36,784 nucleotides of DNA from Bordetella parapertussis (GTDB lineage: Bacteria > Pseudomonadota > Gammaproteobacteria > Burkholderiales > Burkholderiaceae_B). Position numbers and translations under genes: made by a program. Location: assembly GCA_945911685.1 (NCBI GenBank), contig CAMEAW010000015.1:1-36784 (forward strand), written 5' to 3'. Positions 15,956-24,503 of the stretch are shown piece by piece. Positions within the stretch are counted from its first letter, which is position 1. Every line of letters begins with the position of its first letter. The notes under the pieces were generated by a model. It worked only from the letters and a program-made list of their open reading frames with translations. It was not told the DNA's origin and did not search any database.

Positions 15956-17326
15956 ATGCATTTGCACATCTTAGGAATCTGCGGCACGTTTATGGGCGGG
16001 CTCGCCTTGATCGCACGCTCGGCGGGCCATCGCGTCACGGGCTGCGATACGGGCGTCTATCCCCCCATGAGCACGCAACTCCAAGAGCAAGGCATCGAAT
16101 TGCTCGAAGGCTTTGACCCAAGTCAGCTTGCCCTCAAACCCGATTTATTTATTGTTGGTAATGTTGTTTCGCGAGGCAACCCACTGATCGAGGCGATTCT
16201 CGACGCTGGTCTGCCCTACATCTCGGGCCCGCAATGGCTTGGCCAAGAAATACTGCAGGGGCAACACGTACTCGCCGTAGCAGGCACCCACGGAAAAACA
16301 ACGACCAGCGCGATGCTGGCCTGGATCCTGCAACAGGCGGGGCTTGAGCCAAACTTTTTAATCGGCGGGGTGGCACCTGGCCTCGCGCTTTCGGCACGCT
16401 ACCGCCCTGCATGTTCGTTATTTGTGATCGAGGCCGACGAGTACGACACCGCGTTTTTTGACAAGCGTTCAAAGTTTGTGCATTACCGACCACGCACCGC
16501 AATTTTAAATAATCTTGAGTACGATCATGCGGATATTTTTCCTGACTTAGCCGCAATCGAAACGCAATTTCATCATCTGTTGCGCACCGTACCGCGCAAG
16601 GGCCTAGTGCTTGCGCCGGCGCACGACGAAGCCGTAGCGCGCGTGCTCGCACGCGGGTGTTACAGCAACCTTATCACCACCGGAGCAACAACCGGCTGGC
16701 ATACCCAAAGCGTCGATGCCACTGCGTTTGATGTTTTTAATAGCGCGCAGCCACACGGGCGCGTGCAGTGGTCACTGACGGGCACGCACAACCAACATAA
16801 TGCGTTGGTGGCACTGCTCGCCGCTGAGCACGTTGGTGTCTCACCCGCCCAAAGTATCGAAGCGCTGAGTCAGTTTGCAGGCGTCAAGCGACGCATGGAA
16901 ATCCGCGGCACCGTCAAGGGTGTGACGGTCTATGACGACTTTGCCCATCACCCCACCGCTATCCAAACGACCCTCGAGGGCTTACGCGCCAAAGTAGGCA
17001 CCGCGCGCATTGTGGCGATCATTGAGCCACGCTCAAACACCATGAAACTCGGCACCATGGCTGCCCGTTTACCCAACGCACTTGCGGCGGCCGACCTGGT
17101 CTTTTGCTTTGGGCAAACCGAGGGTAAACAGGCGCTTGGCTGGGATCCCTCTGAGGTGCTAGCCTCGCTGGGCACGCGCCTGCAAGCACACCACCAACTT
17201 GACGCCCTAGTATTAGCGCTGGCCTCACAAGCACGCCCCGGCGATCACATCGTTGCCATGAGCAATGGTGGATTTGGCGGCATTCACACCAAACTGCTTG
17301 AGGCACTTGCAACAACACAGGCTTAA
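15956..17326 (+). CDS. mpl: UDP-N-acetylmuramate:L-alanyl-gamma-D-glutamyl-meso-diaminopimelate ligase
   Basis: Mpl attaches recycled murein tripeptide to UDP-MurNAc, saving cell-wall material. The ATG at 15956 gives 456 residues, almost exactly the E. coli length (457), and is preceded by GGGGAGA. An upstream in-frame ATG at 15911 would overlap the divergent gene and lacks support. The sequence shows the N-terminal nucleotide fold (HILGICGTFMGG), the P-loop GTHGKTTTSAML, EADEYDTAFFDKRSKF (Mpl-type rather than MurC), and late motifs VYDDFAHHPTA and EPRSNTMKLG. Confidence 0.96.
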   Translation: MHLHILGICGTFMGGLALIARSAGHRVTGCDTGVYPPMSTQLQEQGIELLEGFDPSQLALKPDLFIVGNVVSRGNPLIEAILDAGLPYISGPQWLGQEILQGQHVLAVAGTHGKTTTSAMLAWILQQAGLEPNFLIGGVAPGLALSARYRPACSLFVIEADEYDTAFFDKRSKFVHYRPRTAILNNLEYDHADIFPDLAAIETQFHHLLRTVPRKGLVLAPAHDEAVARVLARGCYSNLITTGATTGWHTQSVDATAFDVFNSAQPHGRVQWSLTGTHNQHNALVALLAAEHVGVSPAQSIEALSQFAGVKRRMEIRGTVKGVTVYDDFAHHPTAIQTTLEGLRAKVGTARIVAIIEPRSNTMKLGTMAARLPNALAAADLVFCFGQTEGKQALGWDPSEVLASLGTRLQAHHQLDALVLALASQARPGDHIVAMSNGGFGGIHTKLLEALATTQA

Positions 17327-17357
17327 CCCGCGCGCAGTATGGCTCAATCTCGACGGT

Positions 17358-17377
17358 GATTCGATTCTCATCGAATC
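17358..17377 (+). other. Perfect hairpin between mpl and rnb
   Basis: GATTCGAT (17358-17365) pairs perfectly with ATCGAATC (17370-17377) around a TCTC loop. It lies in the 124-base gap (17327-17450) if rnb starts at 17451. A T-rich stretch (TTTATTTTT) begins about 12 bases after the stem, too far for a classic terminator. It may be an attenuator or an operator. Confidence 0.4.
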
Positions 17378-17450
17378 CCGCCACCCGTTTATTTTTGTGA
17401 CAGCTCGCATCAAGCTCAGCGAGTGCATTCAGTTTTTACCGGAACACTAC

Positions 17451-19571
17451 ATGTACGTTTTATTTGAAGAAGATGGCGCTTTTAAAACAGGCCACATCCT
17501 GTCAGAGGCAGACGCTGCCCTGCAGATTGAATCTAGCACGGGTAAGCGTAGCAAAATTAAGCGGAGCAACTGCCTGTACACCTTCACGACCCCTGCACCT
17601 GAGGCCTTACTATCTCAGGCCGAAACCTTATCCCAAGAGATCGAACTACAGTTTCTGTGGGAGTGCGCACCCCAAGAAGAGTTTGATGTCGAAGGCTTAG
17701 GTGCAGACTATTTTGGCCACGCGCCAGATACGCTTGAAAAAACCACCTTGCTACTGCGCTTGCACAGTGCGCCCGTTTATTTTCATCGCCGTGGTCGCGG
17801 TCGCTACAAAGCTGCCCCGCCCGAAATCCTAGCAGCCGCGTTGGCCGCGCTTGAAAAAAAGCAACGCCAAGCCGCGCTCACGAAAGAATGGTGCGATCAA
17901 ATGGTGGCCGGCACCCTACCTGCAGAGGTCGGCGAACTCGCCGTCAGTCTCATTACGCGCCCCGACAAAAACTCACAAGCCTGGAAGGCGTTAGATGCCG
18001 CCTGCACGGCGACGCGGCAAGCGCCTGAGCGGCTGCTACTCAGTCTGGGCGCGTGGCCTCACGCGTTGGCGTTGCACAAAGGGCGCTTTCTGGCTACGCA
18101 TTTTCCGCGAGGTACACACTTTGCCGAGGCTGCACTCGCGGTCGTTGGCCAAGAACTACCGTTAGCCGAGGTCGAGGCCTACTCGGTCGACGACATCACC
18201 ACCACCGAGATTGACGACGCGCTCTCGGTGAGCTTCCTGCCTGAGGGCACTGTTCGTGTGGGGATTCATATTGCCGCGCCCGGCCTCGCCGTCACACGCG
18301 GCAGCGATCTCGATACCTTAGCGCGCGCGCGGATGTCGACGGTATACATGCCGGGTGAAAAAATACCGATGCAACCCGACGCGGTCATCGAAGCGTTTTC
18401 GCTGGATGCGGGTCGGGCCGTGCCAGCCCTATCACTTTACGTTACGGCGGATCCGCTCACAGGTGAGATCCTAAGTCACGAAAGTCGACTTGAACGTGTT
18501 GTAGTGCGCGAAAACTTGCGCCACAACCAGCTCGACGAGGCATTCACCGAAGAGGCACTTGCCGATACCGCACAAGTATTGCCTTACAACGATTGGATTC
18601 GACCGCTTTGGCAACTGGCACTTGCGCTGGCCAAGCAACGTGAACACGTACGCGGCAAACCAGAAAACAACAATCGCGTCGAATACAGTTTTTATGTCGA
18701 CGGCGACCCAAACGACCCGAACACGCCTGTGCGGATCTTGCCTCGCCGTCGTAATGCTCCGCTTGATCGCCTAGTGGCTGAGTACATGATCTTAGCCAAT
18801 AGCACCTGGGGCGGCTTACTGGCCTCGTGCGGTCTGCCTGGGATTTATCGCTCGCAACAAATGGGACGCGTGCGCATGAGCACGCAAGCCTTGCCCCACG
18901 AAGCCATTGGCGTGCCCCAATACGCCTGGTGCACCTCGCCGCTTCGACGTTATGTCGATCTGGTCAATCAGTGGCAATTAATTGCCGCGATCGAGCACGG
19001 CGTATCTGCGCCTCTCGTGGCGCCCTTCAAACCGCGCGATGCCGATCTGTTTGCAATTATTGGTGGCTTTGAAGCGCAGTACGTTGCCTGGAACGACTTT
19101 CAAAACAACATGGAACGGTTCTGGTGCCTGCGCTGGTTGCAACAACAACAGATCACGACGTGTACCGCCACCGTGATAAAAGAAGACTTAATCCGACTCA
19201 ACAATGCGCCCCTAGTGGCGCGCCTGGCTGGCTTACCACAACTCGGTCGCGGTCAACAAATCGAATTGCAGATTACCGGGGCCGACGAACTCGCGCTTGA
19301 ACTCGAAGCGCGCTACGTTAGCCTAATTGATGTCGTGGTTGAAGCGTCTGAGATCGCTGAGGATCCTGAAGAAAACTTGGCCGCGACAACTGAAATTGAG
19401 ACTGCTCAAGCCCTATCACCTCAGGACGCTGCGACCGAGGCTAGCGGCGCCGTGGCCGCAGCAATCGAAACCATATCGGAACAGGGCTCGGTTGTTCCGC
19501 TCACTGAGCTTGCAACACCCGCGGCAGAAAGCTCTAATACAGGTTCAGGGCTCACGCCTCCACTAAGCTGA
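17451..19571 (+). CDS. rnb: RNB-domain exoribonuclease (RNase II/R family)
   Basis: A 3'-5' exoribonuclease homologue. The frame is open from 17265, but the upstream part overlaps mpl; the ATG at 17451 begins MYVLFEEDGAFKTG, a natural domain start, and gives 706 residues. The RNB active site is visible as D247-D248-ITTT-E253-I-D255-D256. The position that is Asp207 in E. coli RNase II is Glu here. The conserved arginine region TSPLRRYVDLV is intact. The N-terminal cold-shock-like and C-terminal S1 regions are degenerate, and the last 60 or so residues are a low-complexity Ala/Glu/Thr tail. The tonB-like gene starts 8 bases after the stop. Confidence 0.88.
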   Translation: MYVLFEEDGAFKTGHILSEADAALQIESSTGKRSKIKRSNCLYTFTTPAPEALLSQAETLSQEIELQFLWECAPQEEFDVEGLGADYFGHAPDTLEKTTLLLRLHSAPVYFHRRGRGRYKAAPPEILAAALAALEKKQRQAALTKEWCDQMVAGTLPAEVGELAVSLITRPDKNSQAWKALDAACTATRQAPERLLLSLGAWPHALALHKGRFLATHFPRGTHFAEAALAVVGQELPLAEVEAYSVDDITTTEIDDALSVSFLPEGTVRVGIHIAAPGLAVTRGSDLDTLARARMSTVYMPGEKIPMQPDAVIEAFSLDAGRAVPALSLYVTADPLTGEILSHESRLERVVVRENLRHNQLDEAFTEEALADTAQVLPYNDWIRPLWQLALALAKQREHVRGKPENNNRVEYSFYVDGDPNDPNTPVRILPRRRNAPLDRLVAEYMILANSTWGGLLASCGLPGIYRSQQMGRVRMSTQALPHEAIGVPQYAWCTSPLRRYVDLVNQWQLIAAIEHGVSAPLVAPFKPRDADLFAIIGGFEAQYVAWNDFQNNMERFWCLRWLQQQQITTCTATVIKEDLIRLNNAPLVARLAGLPQLGRGQQIELQITGADELALELEARYVSLIDVVVEASEIAEDPEENLAATTEIETAQALSPQDAATEASGAVAAAIETISEQGSVVPLTELATPAAESSNTGSGLTPPLS

Positions 19572-19579
19572 AACTTGCG

Positions 19580-20476
19580 TTGAATACTTTAGCTACTTCA
19601 CTTGACACAAACTTGCCGGTCGAGCCTCTCGAACCGGATCTCGCCTCAACCCATTTTTTGCGTTGGGCGATCTTGCTTTCACTCCTTTTTCATGCCACCC
19701 TGCTTGGGTGGCAACGGCAAGTTGTTGCACCGGTGCGGCCACCGGTTTCAGAGCTTGAAATCGTGATGATGAATGCTGGCACAGAAAGCGCGCCCGTTAC
19801 CGCCCAAGTGCTGGCCCAGGTCAACGTTGACGGAGGTGGCCAAGCGACCAGCGGCGTAGCCTCGAACACGTTGCCCTATCTTGGCGAAGCGCCCGAAGCG
19901 GTCGTCTTAGAGCGCTTGATTAAGCAGCGCCTACAGCTAGAAGCCGAACAACAACAGCTACTCACTCAATTAAAGTCTGCCCAGTCAACCCCAGAAAATC
20001 GACCCGCCGAACAGTTTTTACAAGAGTCCCAACAACCCGGCCAAGACCAGCACGATCAAGCACAAGTTCTGCTGAACAATTCACTGACCGCCCTTTCAGA
20101 ACAAGTGCAGCAGTACAACCAACGCCCGCGCAAACTGTTTGACGCGCCCTCGGCACAGCAAGCGCGTTATGCCGAATACATCAATCTATGGCGCCAGCGT
20201 ATCGAGCAAATTGGTACGCAACAATATCCGAAGGGTAGCGAAGGCAAAGCCTATGGTACGGTTCAAGCCAGCCTGACGATCCGTTCAGATGGCGTGCTGA
20301 CCGACATCAGTATCGATCGCCCCTCAGACCAAGCCCTACTCAACCAAGCCGTCAGACGCATCGCGCAACTCGCTTCACCTTTCGCGCCGTTTCCGCGCGA
20401 GATGGCTAAACAAGTCGATCAAATTGTGCTGACGCGCACCTGGCATTTTGTCGACGGCACCTTACAGGCACGTTAA
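19580..20476 (+). CDS. TonB-family C-terminal domain protein
   Basis: The start is TTG, since no ATG precedes the membrane segment and the first one (residue 56) lies after it. The protein has a short cytoplasmic N-terminus, a single membrane helix (FLRWAILLSLLFHATLLGW, about residues 27-45), a Gln-rich periplasmic linker with coiled-coil character (LEAEQQQLLTQL) and a TonB C-terminal domain (about 205-298). That domain has YPKGSEGKAYGTVQASLTIR, then SGV-like 'DGVLTDISI' and a final 'RTWHF'. Canonical TonB transfers proton-motive energy to outer-membrane receptors. Without exbB/exbD nearby this paralogue's partner is unknown. It is linked to rnb and aroE by gaps of 8 and 2 bases. Confidence 0.85.
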   Translation: MNTLATSLDTNLPVEPLEPDLASTHFLRWAILLSLLFHATLLGWQRQVVAPVRPPVSELEIVMMNAGTESAPVTAQVLAQVNVDGGGQATSGVASNTLPYLGEAPEAVVLERLIKQRLQLEAEQQQLLTQLKSAQSTPENRPAEQFLQESQQPGQDQHDQAQVLLNNSLTALSEQVQQYNQRPRKLFDAPSAQQARYAEYINLWRQRIEQIGTQQYPKGSEGKAYGTVQASLTIRSDGVLTDISIDRPSDQALLNQAVRRIAQLASPFAPFPREMAKQVDQIVLTRTWHFVDGTLQAR

Positions 20477-20478
20477 TC

Positions 20479-21375
20479 ATGACCCTCAGCTCGCCCACCA
20501 GCCACACCCCAGCTCAAGCGATACGTTGCGCTGTGATTGGCAATCCAGTGTCACACAGCCGCTCACCCGCGATACACCAGCAATTTGCGTTACAGACTAA
20601 GCTGCCTCTTCAATACGACCGGCTGCCTGCTGACCTCAATCAATTTGTGCCCACGGTGACGCGCTTTTTTGCGCAAGGTGGCAAAGGCTTAAACGTCACG
20701 GTCCCCTTCAAGCTTGAAGCTTGGCAAATCGCCCGCGAGCATCTCAGCGTACGGGCCGCCTTAGCGCAGGCCGTCAACACGCTTTGGCTTCAAGACGGCG
20801 TCTTGCATGGCTGCAACACTGATGGCGTGGGCTTAGTCTCAGACTTACAACGCCTGGGGCTGCCGCTGAAAGACGCGCGTATCTTAATGATCGGCGCAGG
20901 TGGTGCAGCGCGTGGCGTCATTGGCCCATTACTGAATGCGGGCTGCGCGCATTTGCGCATCGTCAACCGTACCCCTGAGCGTGCGCACGCACTCATTGAC
21001 GCCTGGCCACATGAGCACGTGCCCACGCCCGACAGCCTGTCGGCCGGCAGCCTTGAGCAAGCAGCCTCGGCGCAGGGTTGGGATCTGGTACTCAATGCCA
21101 GCGCAAGCAGCTTAAGTGACGCGGCGCCCGCAGTGCCCTCGGGGCTTTACGCGGCGGGCGGCTGCGCATACGACTTGATGTACGGCGCCCAACCCACTGC
21201 ATTTATGCGTCAAGCGCAAGCCGATGGCGCGCAACAATCGCATGATGGCTTAGGCATGTTGGTCGGGCAAGCCGCTGAAAGTTTCTACTTATGGCACGGC
21301 GTGCGACCAGAAACCGACAGCGTATTGCGTCTGATTCGCACCGAGCTTGATGCCTCACGCTCAAAAAAGCCTTAA
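20479..21375 (+). CDS. aroE: Shikimate 5-dehydrogenase
   Basis: AroE reduces 3-dehydroshikimate to shikimate with NADPH. The substrate-binding serines lie in GNPVSHSRSP (S25/S27), catalytic Lys78 is in NVTVPFK, and the catalytic Asp115 is in NTDGVG. The NADP-binding glycine-rich motif is GAGGAARGV (about 138-146), and a 'DGLGMLVGQA' motif near the end closes the active site. Length (298) is slightly above the usual 270-280 owing to a short N-terminal extension. The second shikimate gene of the window, aroQ, lies on the other strand. Confidence 0.96.
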   Translation: MTLSSPTSHTPAQAIRCAVIGNPVSHSRSPAIHQQFALQTKLPLQYDRLPADLNQFVPTVTRFFAQGGKGLNVTVPFKLEAWQIAREHLSVRAALAQAVNTLWLQDGVLHGCNTDGVGLVSDLQRLGLPLKDARILMIGAGGAARGVIGPLLNAGCAHLRIVNRTPERAHALIDAWPHEHVPTPDSLSAGSLEQAASAQGWDLVLNASASSLSDAAPAVPSGLYAAGGCAYDLMYGAQPTAFMRQAQADGAQQSHDGLGMLVGQAAESFYLWHGVRPETDSVLRLIRTELDASRSKKP

Positions 21376-21468
21376 GCCTCTACGCCCGCTCATCACGCAT
21401 GCCTCTGCCAAAAAATAAACTGCCGCATTCTGAACGTACCAGACTGCCTTGGGGTTTAAACTAATCCT

Positions 21469-22647
21469 ATGCGTACAGCCCGCCGTTACCTCGCCCGTGA
21501 AATTTATCGCTCCACTGCTGTGGTGCTGCTCGCCCTGATGGGCTTGTTCATGTTTTTCACCTTAGTCGACGAACTCGACAGCGTGAGCGCCAAGTTTCCG
21601 CTTGTTGCCTTGTTTTACCTCCAGGCACTTTCGATCCCGACTCGGCTCTATGACCTATTACCCATCGGTCTGCTCATCGGCGCTATTTTGGCGCTCGCAG
21701 GCTTGGCGCAACGTAACGAGCTTGTGATTTTGCGCGTCTCGGGTGTGAGTGGCATGGGCTTACTCAAAATGCTGTGGCTGATTTCTATTCCGATTGTGCT
21801 CGGGGCCACCGTACTCTCAGAGGTCATCACCCCGATCGCCGAAATCAAAAGTAGCGAAGCTAATCTTCTGATGCGAGGTCGCGTTGAGGGCGGACGCCTG
21901 GCAAGCGGCTATTGGTTCAAAGAACCCACCGAAAACGGCGGCACGCGCGTCATTAATATTGGTAGCCTGCTCGCCTCGGGTAACGCTGCTAATTTGCGCC
22001 TCTACGAATTTCCAGACGGCACAGCCTTGTCGCTAATGTCAACAGCCGAATCCGCGCGCTTTATTGACGGGCAGTTGATCATGCAAAATGTGATCGAAAC
22101 GCGCATCTCACCCGAAACCAAAAACGTTCTGGCAGACGCCAAGGTGTCTGAACGGCCGGTCGTAGTCAAAGAAACGTTTGCCACCCGTCAAGTTGAAACC
22201 ACGCTCACTGCCGAACGCTTGGTGGCCCGTATCCTGACGCCAGAGCGTATGACACTCAAAGCCTTGCATGATTACATCCAGTATCTTGACCGCAATCAAT
22301 TGCAATCCGACCGTCAGGTGGTGGCGGTGTGGCGCAAACTTGCCTATCCCTTCACACTGGTGGTGATGTTAACGATCGCGGCACCCATTGGCTTTATGCA
22401 AACGCGCCGAGGTGGGGTCGGTGCCAAGGTCTTTCTGGGCATCTTGTTAGGCACAGGCTTTTTTATGATTAACCAACTCGCACTCAACGTGGGGCTGCTC
22501 TATAAATGGCCACCGGTTGTCACGGCCTTGCTACCCAATATTGGGGCCATGGTGCTGGCACTTATCGCCATCACGGCCATGGAGCACCGTAACGCCATCA
22601 TTAGCAAAACCTTTGGGGTTTGGTTAGGTCGCAAATCAACGGCATGA
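21469..22647 (+). CDS. lptG: LPS export ABC transporter permease LptG
   Basis: The 392-residue protein has the YjgP/YjgQ family layout: three N-terminal membrane segments, a large periplasmic beta-jellyroll part (about 125-275) and three C-terminal segments ([20 protein letters not shown] onward). LptG with LptF and LptB2 extracts lipopolysaccharide from the inner membrane and pushes it onto the Lpt bridge. The N-terminal phrase [14 protein letters not shown] and the C-terminal [16 protein letters not shown] favour LptG over LptF. In most proteobacteria lptF is directly upstream; here aroE is. The 93-base gap before it (21376-21468) shows no clear promoter. apaH overlaps its stop. Confidence 0.92.
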   Translation: MRTARRYLAREIYRSTAVVLLALMGLFMFFTLVDELDSVSAKFPLVALFYLQALSIPTRLYDLLPIGLLIGAILALAGLAQRNELVILRVSGVSGMGLLKMLWLISIPIVLGATVLSEVITPIAEIKSSEANLLMRGRVEGGRLASGYWFKEPTENGGTRVINIGSLLASGNAANLRLYEFPDGTALSLMSTAESARFIDGQLIMQNVIETRISPETKNVLADAKVSERPVVVKETFATRQVETTLTAERLVARILTPERMTLKALHDYIQYLDRNQLQSDRQVVAVWRKLAYPFTLVVMLTIAAPIGFMQTRRGGVGAKVFLGILLGTGFFMINQLALNVGLLYKWPPVVTALLPNIGAMVLALIAITAMEHRNAIISKTFGVWLGRKSTA

Positions 22648-23480
22648 GTATGCGTAGCATCTGGATGGTTGGCGATATTCAAGGCTGCTGCTCATCACTT
22701 GACGAGTTGCTGGCGCATCCTGAAATCGCACAAGAGCCACTGGCACGGTTTTGGTTTGCCGGTGACTTGGTGAACCGCGGCTCGCAGTCGCTCGCCACCT
22801 TGAGGCGCTTGATGGCGCTTGAAGAACGTAGCGTGGCCATTTTGGGCAATCACGATCTGCACCTGCTCGCCGTCGCAGCAGGGGTTAGACGCTTGGGCAA
22901 AAACGATACGCTACACGAAATTCTCGAGGCGCCCGACAGCGAAGAGCTGATCAACTGGCTGCGTTGGCGTCCGCTGGCGCACTATGAGCTTGGTCATTTA
23001 ATGGTTCACGCTGGCGTATTGCCAAAATGGGATGTGCAAAAAACACTGTTGCTAGCGAATGAAGTCGAACAAGCCTTGCGCAGCCCCAATTGGCGCAAGA
23101 GCCTAGAAAAAATGTATGGCAACGAGCCCGATCACTGGAAAGACGGGCACGCTGGCAGTAAGCGACTGCGTGTGATCATTAACGCGCTGACGCGACTGCG
23201 TATGTGTACCAGCAAAGGGCGCATGGCGCTGTCCCTAAAGGCCGCACCAGAGCCAAACCAAGGCGACTTGATGCCCTGGTTTGATGTCAAAGGCCGCGCA
23301 ACGCAGGATGTCACCGTGGTATTTGGCCATTGGTCGACGTTAAACCTCATGCTGCGCGACAACGCAATCTGTCTGGATACCGGTTGCGTGTGGGGCGGAG
23401 AACTTACGGCAGTCAGGCTGCAAGACCGTCGTACCGTGCGCATCGCATGCCCGCAGAGCCTTGCGCCTAGCGGCGATTAA
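22644..23480 (+). CDS. apaH: Symmetrical bis(5'-nucleosyl)-tetraphosphatase
   Basis: ApaH hydrolyses Ap4A to two ADP and also removes Np4 caps from RNA in E. coli. The ATG at 22644 overlaps the lptG stop as ATGA and yields 278 residues against 280 in E. coli; an alternative ATG lies 6 bases later. The metallophosphatase motifs are GDIQGC (10-15), GDLVNRG and GNHDLHL. FGHWSTL and DTGCVWGG near the C-terminus complete the metal site. The convergent hydrolase gene ends only 6 bases away, with no visible terminator between. Confidence 0.96.
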   Translation: MSMRSIWMVGDIQGCCSSLDELLAHPEIAQEPLARFWFAGDLVNRGSQSLATLRRLMALEERSVAILGNHDLHLLAVAAGVRRLGKNDTLHEILEAPDSEELINWLRWRPLAHYELGHLMVHAGVLPKWDVQKTLLLANEVEQALRSPNWRKSLEKMYGNEPDHWKDGHAGSKRLRVIINALTRLRMCTSKGRMALSLKAAPEPNQGDLMPWFDVKGRATQDVTVVFGHWSTLNLMLRDNAICLDTGCVWGGELTAVRLQDRRTVRIACPQSLAPSGD

Positions 23481-23486
23481 CTATTT

Positions 23487-24329
23487 TTACTTAAACCAAT
23501 CAAGCAGGATCGCGTTAGTTTGCTCGGGCGCTTCGTATTGCACCCAGTGGCCAATCTCAGGCAAGATGAGGCCTTTGCGATTGGCGTGCGGCTCAATCAT
23601 GTTCGCCATCAAATATTCGGGGTCACAGGTAATGTCATGCTCACCCCACACAATCAAGGCTTGACCGCTGTAATCGTCAAGCGCAGGCCCCAATAAATCA
23701 CGCCCTGAAATCCCGCGACTGCGAAATCTGGTTTGCACACACGAATAGGTGTGAATGTCGAGCGCAAACGGATCAATCGCTTCGTCGGCGTACAACATGT
23801 GCGCCCATAAATTAAAACGCATCGCCTCGCGCAGTTCTTCGTCGCCTACAGCGCGCTTCCAGTTCACCAATTTGCCGCGTTCGCGTCGTGGCCCACCATG
23901 GCCGCCGGGCCCGAGTATCGCCAAACTTTTAACCGGCATGCCGCGGGCCGCTAGGTTGGCTGAAACCAAACCGCCAAAAGAAAAACCTGAAAGCTGAAAC
24001 GGCGTATTGGCACCAAGCAACTGTGTAATGCTTTGCTCAGTCACCGTCAACAAATCGCCAAACTCGCCAAACAGCGGATCACTTGAATCGCCATAACCAG
24101 GCAGATCCACCACAAACAGCGAGAATTTTTCAGAAAGCACGTCGATATTACGTGCCCAGTGCATCCAGCTGCCGTGACCGCCGTGTATCAAGAGCAAAGG
24201 TTCATTTGAGGCGTCGCCATATTGCCGCCAGCTCACCTGGTGATCACCCACATCGACTGAATGACGCACCGCACGACTCTCATGCTGGTCAATCCAGGCT
24301 TGGGTGTTGGGGTCGTTCCAGTCTGCCAT
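23487..24329 (-). CDS. Alpha/beta-fold hydrolase
   Basis: A 280-residue alpha/beta hydrolase with the oxyanion motif LIHGGHGSWMHW (48-59), nucleophile elbow GFSFGG (Ser117), acid D232 (WGEHDITCD) and base His261 (GHWVQYEAPE). The cap region (about 145-210) carries an LGPGGHGGPRRERGKL segment. The overall pattern resembles meta-cleavage product hydrolases and other C-C or ester hydrolases of aromatic degradation, but the substrate cannot be told. It diverges from the LigJ-like gene across 174 bases, so the two may share regulation and a pathway. Confidence 0.85.
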   Translation of the reverse strand: MADWNDPNTQAWIDQHESRAVRHSVDVGDHQVSWRQYGDASNEPLLLIHGGHGSWMHWARNIDVLSEKFSLFVVDLPGYGDSSDPLFGEFGDLLTVTEQSITQLLGANTPFQLSGFSFGGLVSANLAARGMPVKSLAILGPGGHGGPRRERGKLVNWKRAVGDEELREAMRFNLWAHMLYADEAIDPFALDIHTYSCVQTRFRSRGISGRDLLGPALDDYSGQALIVWGEHDITCDPEYLMANMIEPHANRKGLILPEIGHWVQYEAPEQTNAILLDWFK

Positions 24330-24443
24330 GTCTTTATCTCTTTGATCAGTTGCTTCGGTTTTAGCTTAACGGGCGGGGTATCGCCAAGCGATTTTGTCAG
24401 CAGAAGGTTGACACCTGTGCCGCAAACGCCAATGCAAAACCTG

Positions 24444-24472
24444 TTGCCACCCTGTCGGACTTAGAATATAAC
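24444..24472 (+). promoter_or_regulatory. Strong candidate sigma70 promoter of the LigJ-like gene
   Basis: TTGCCA (24444-24449) and TATAAC (24467-24472) each match consensus at five of six positions with an ideal 17-base spacer. Transcription would start about 25 bases before the ATG at 24504. On the opposite strand, facing the hydrolase, only weak matches exist. Confidence 0.6.
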
Positions 24473-24503
24473 AAAGGCTTCATAGATAAAAGAATCACTC
24501 ATT

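Noticed and set aside
24408..24436. TTGACA at 24408-24413 as the promoter of the LigJ-like gene
   Set aside because: A perfect -35 but no -10 at 16-18 bases; the TTGCCA/TATAAC pair at 24444-24472 is far better.
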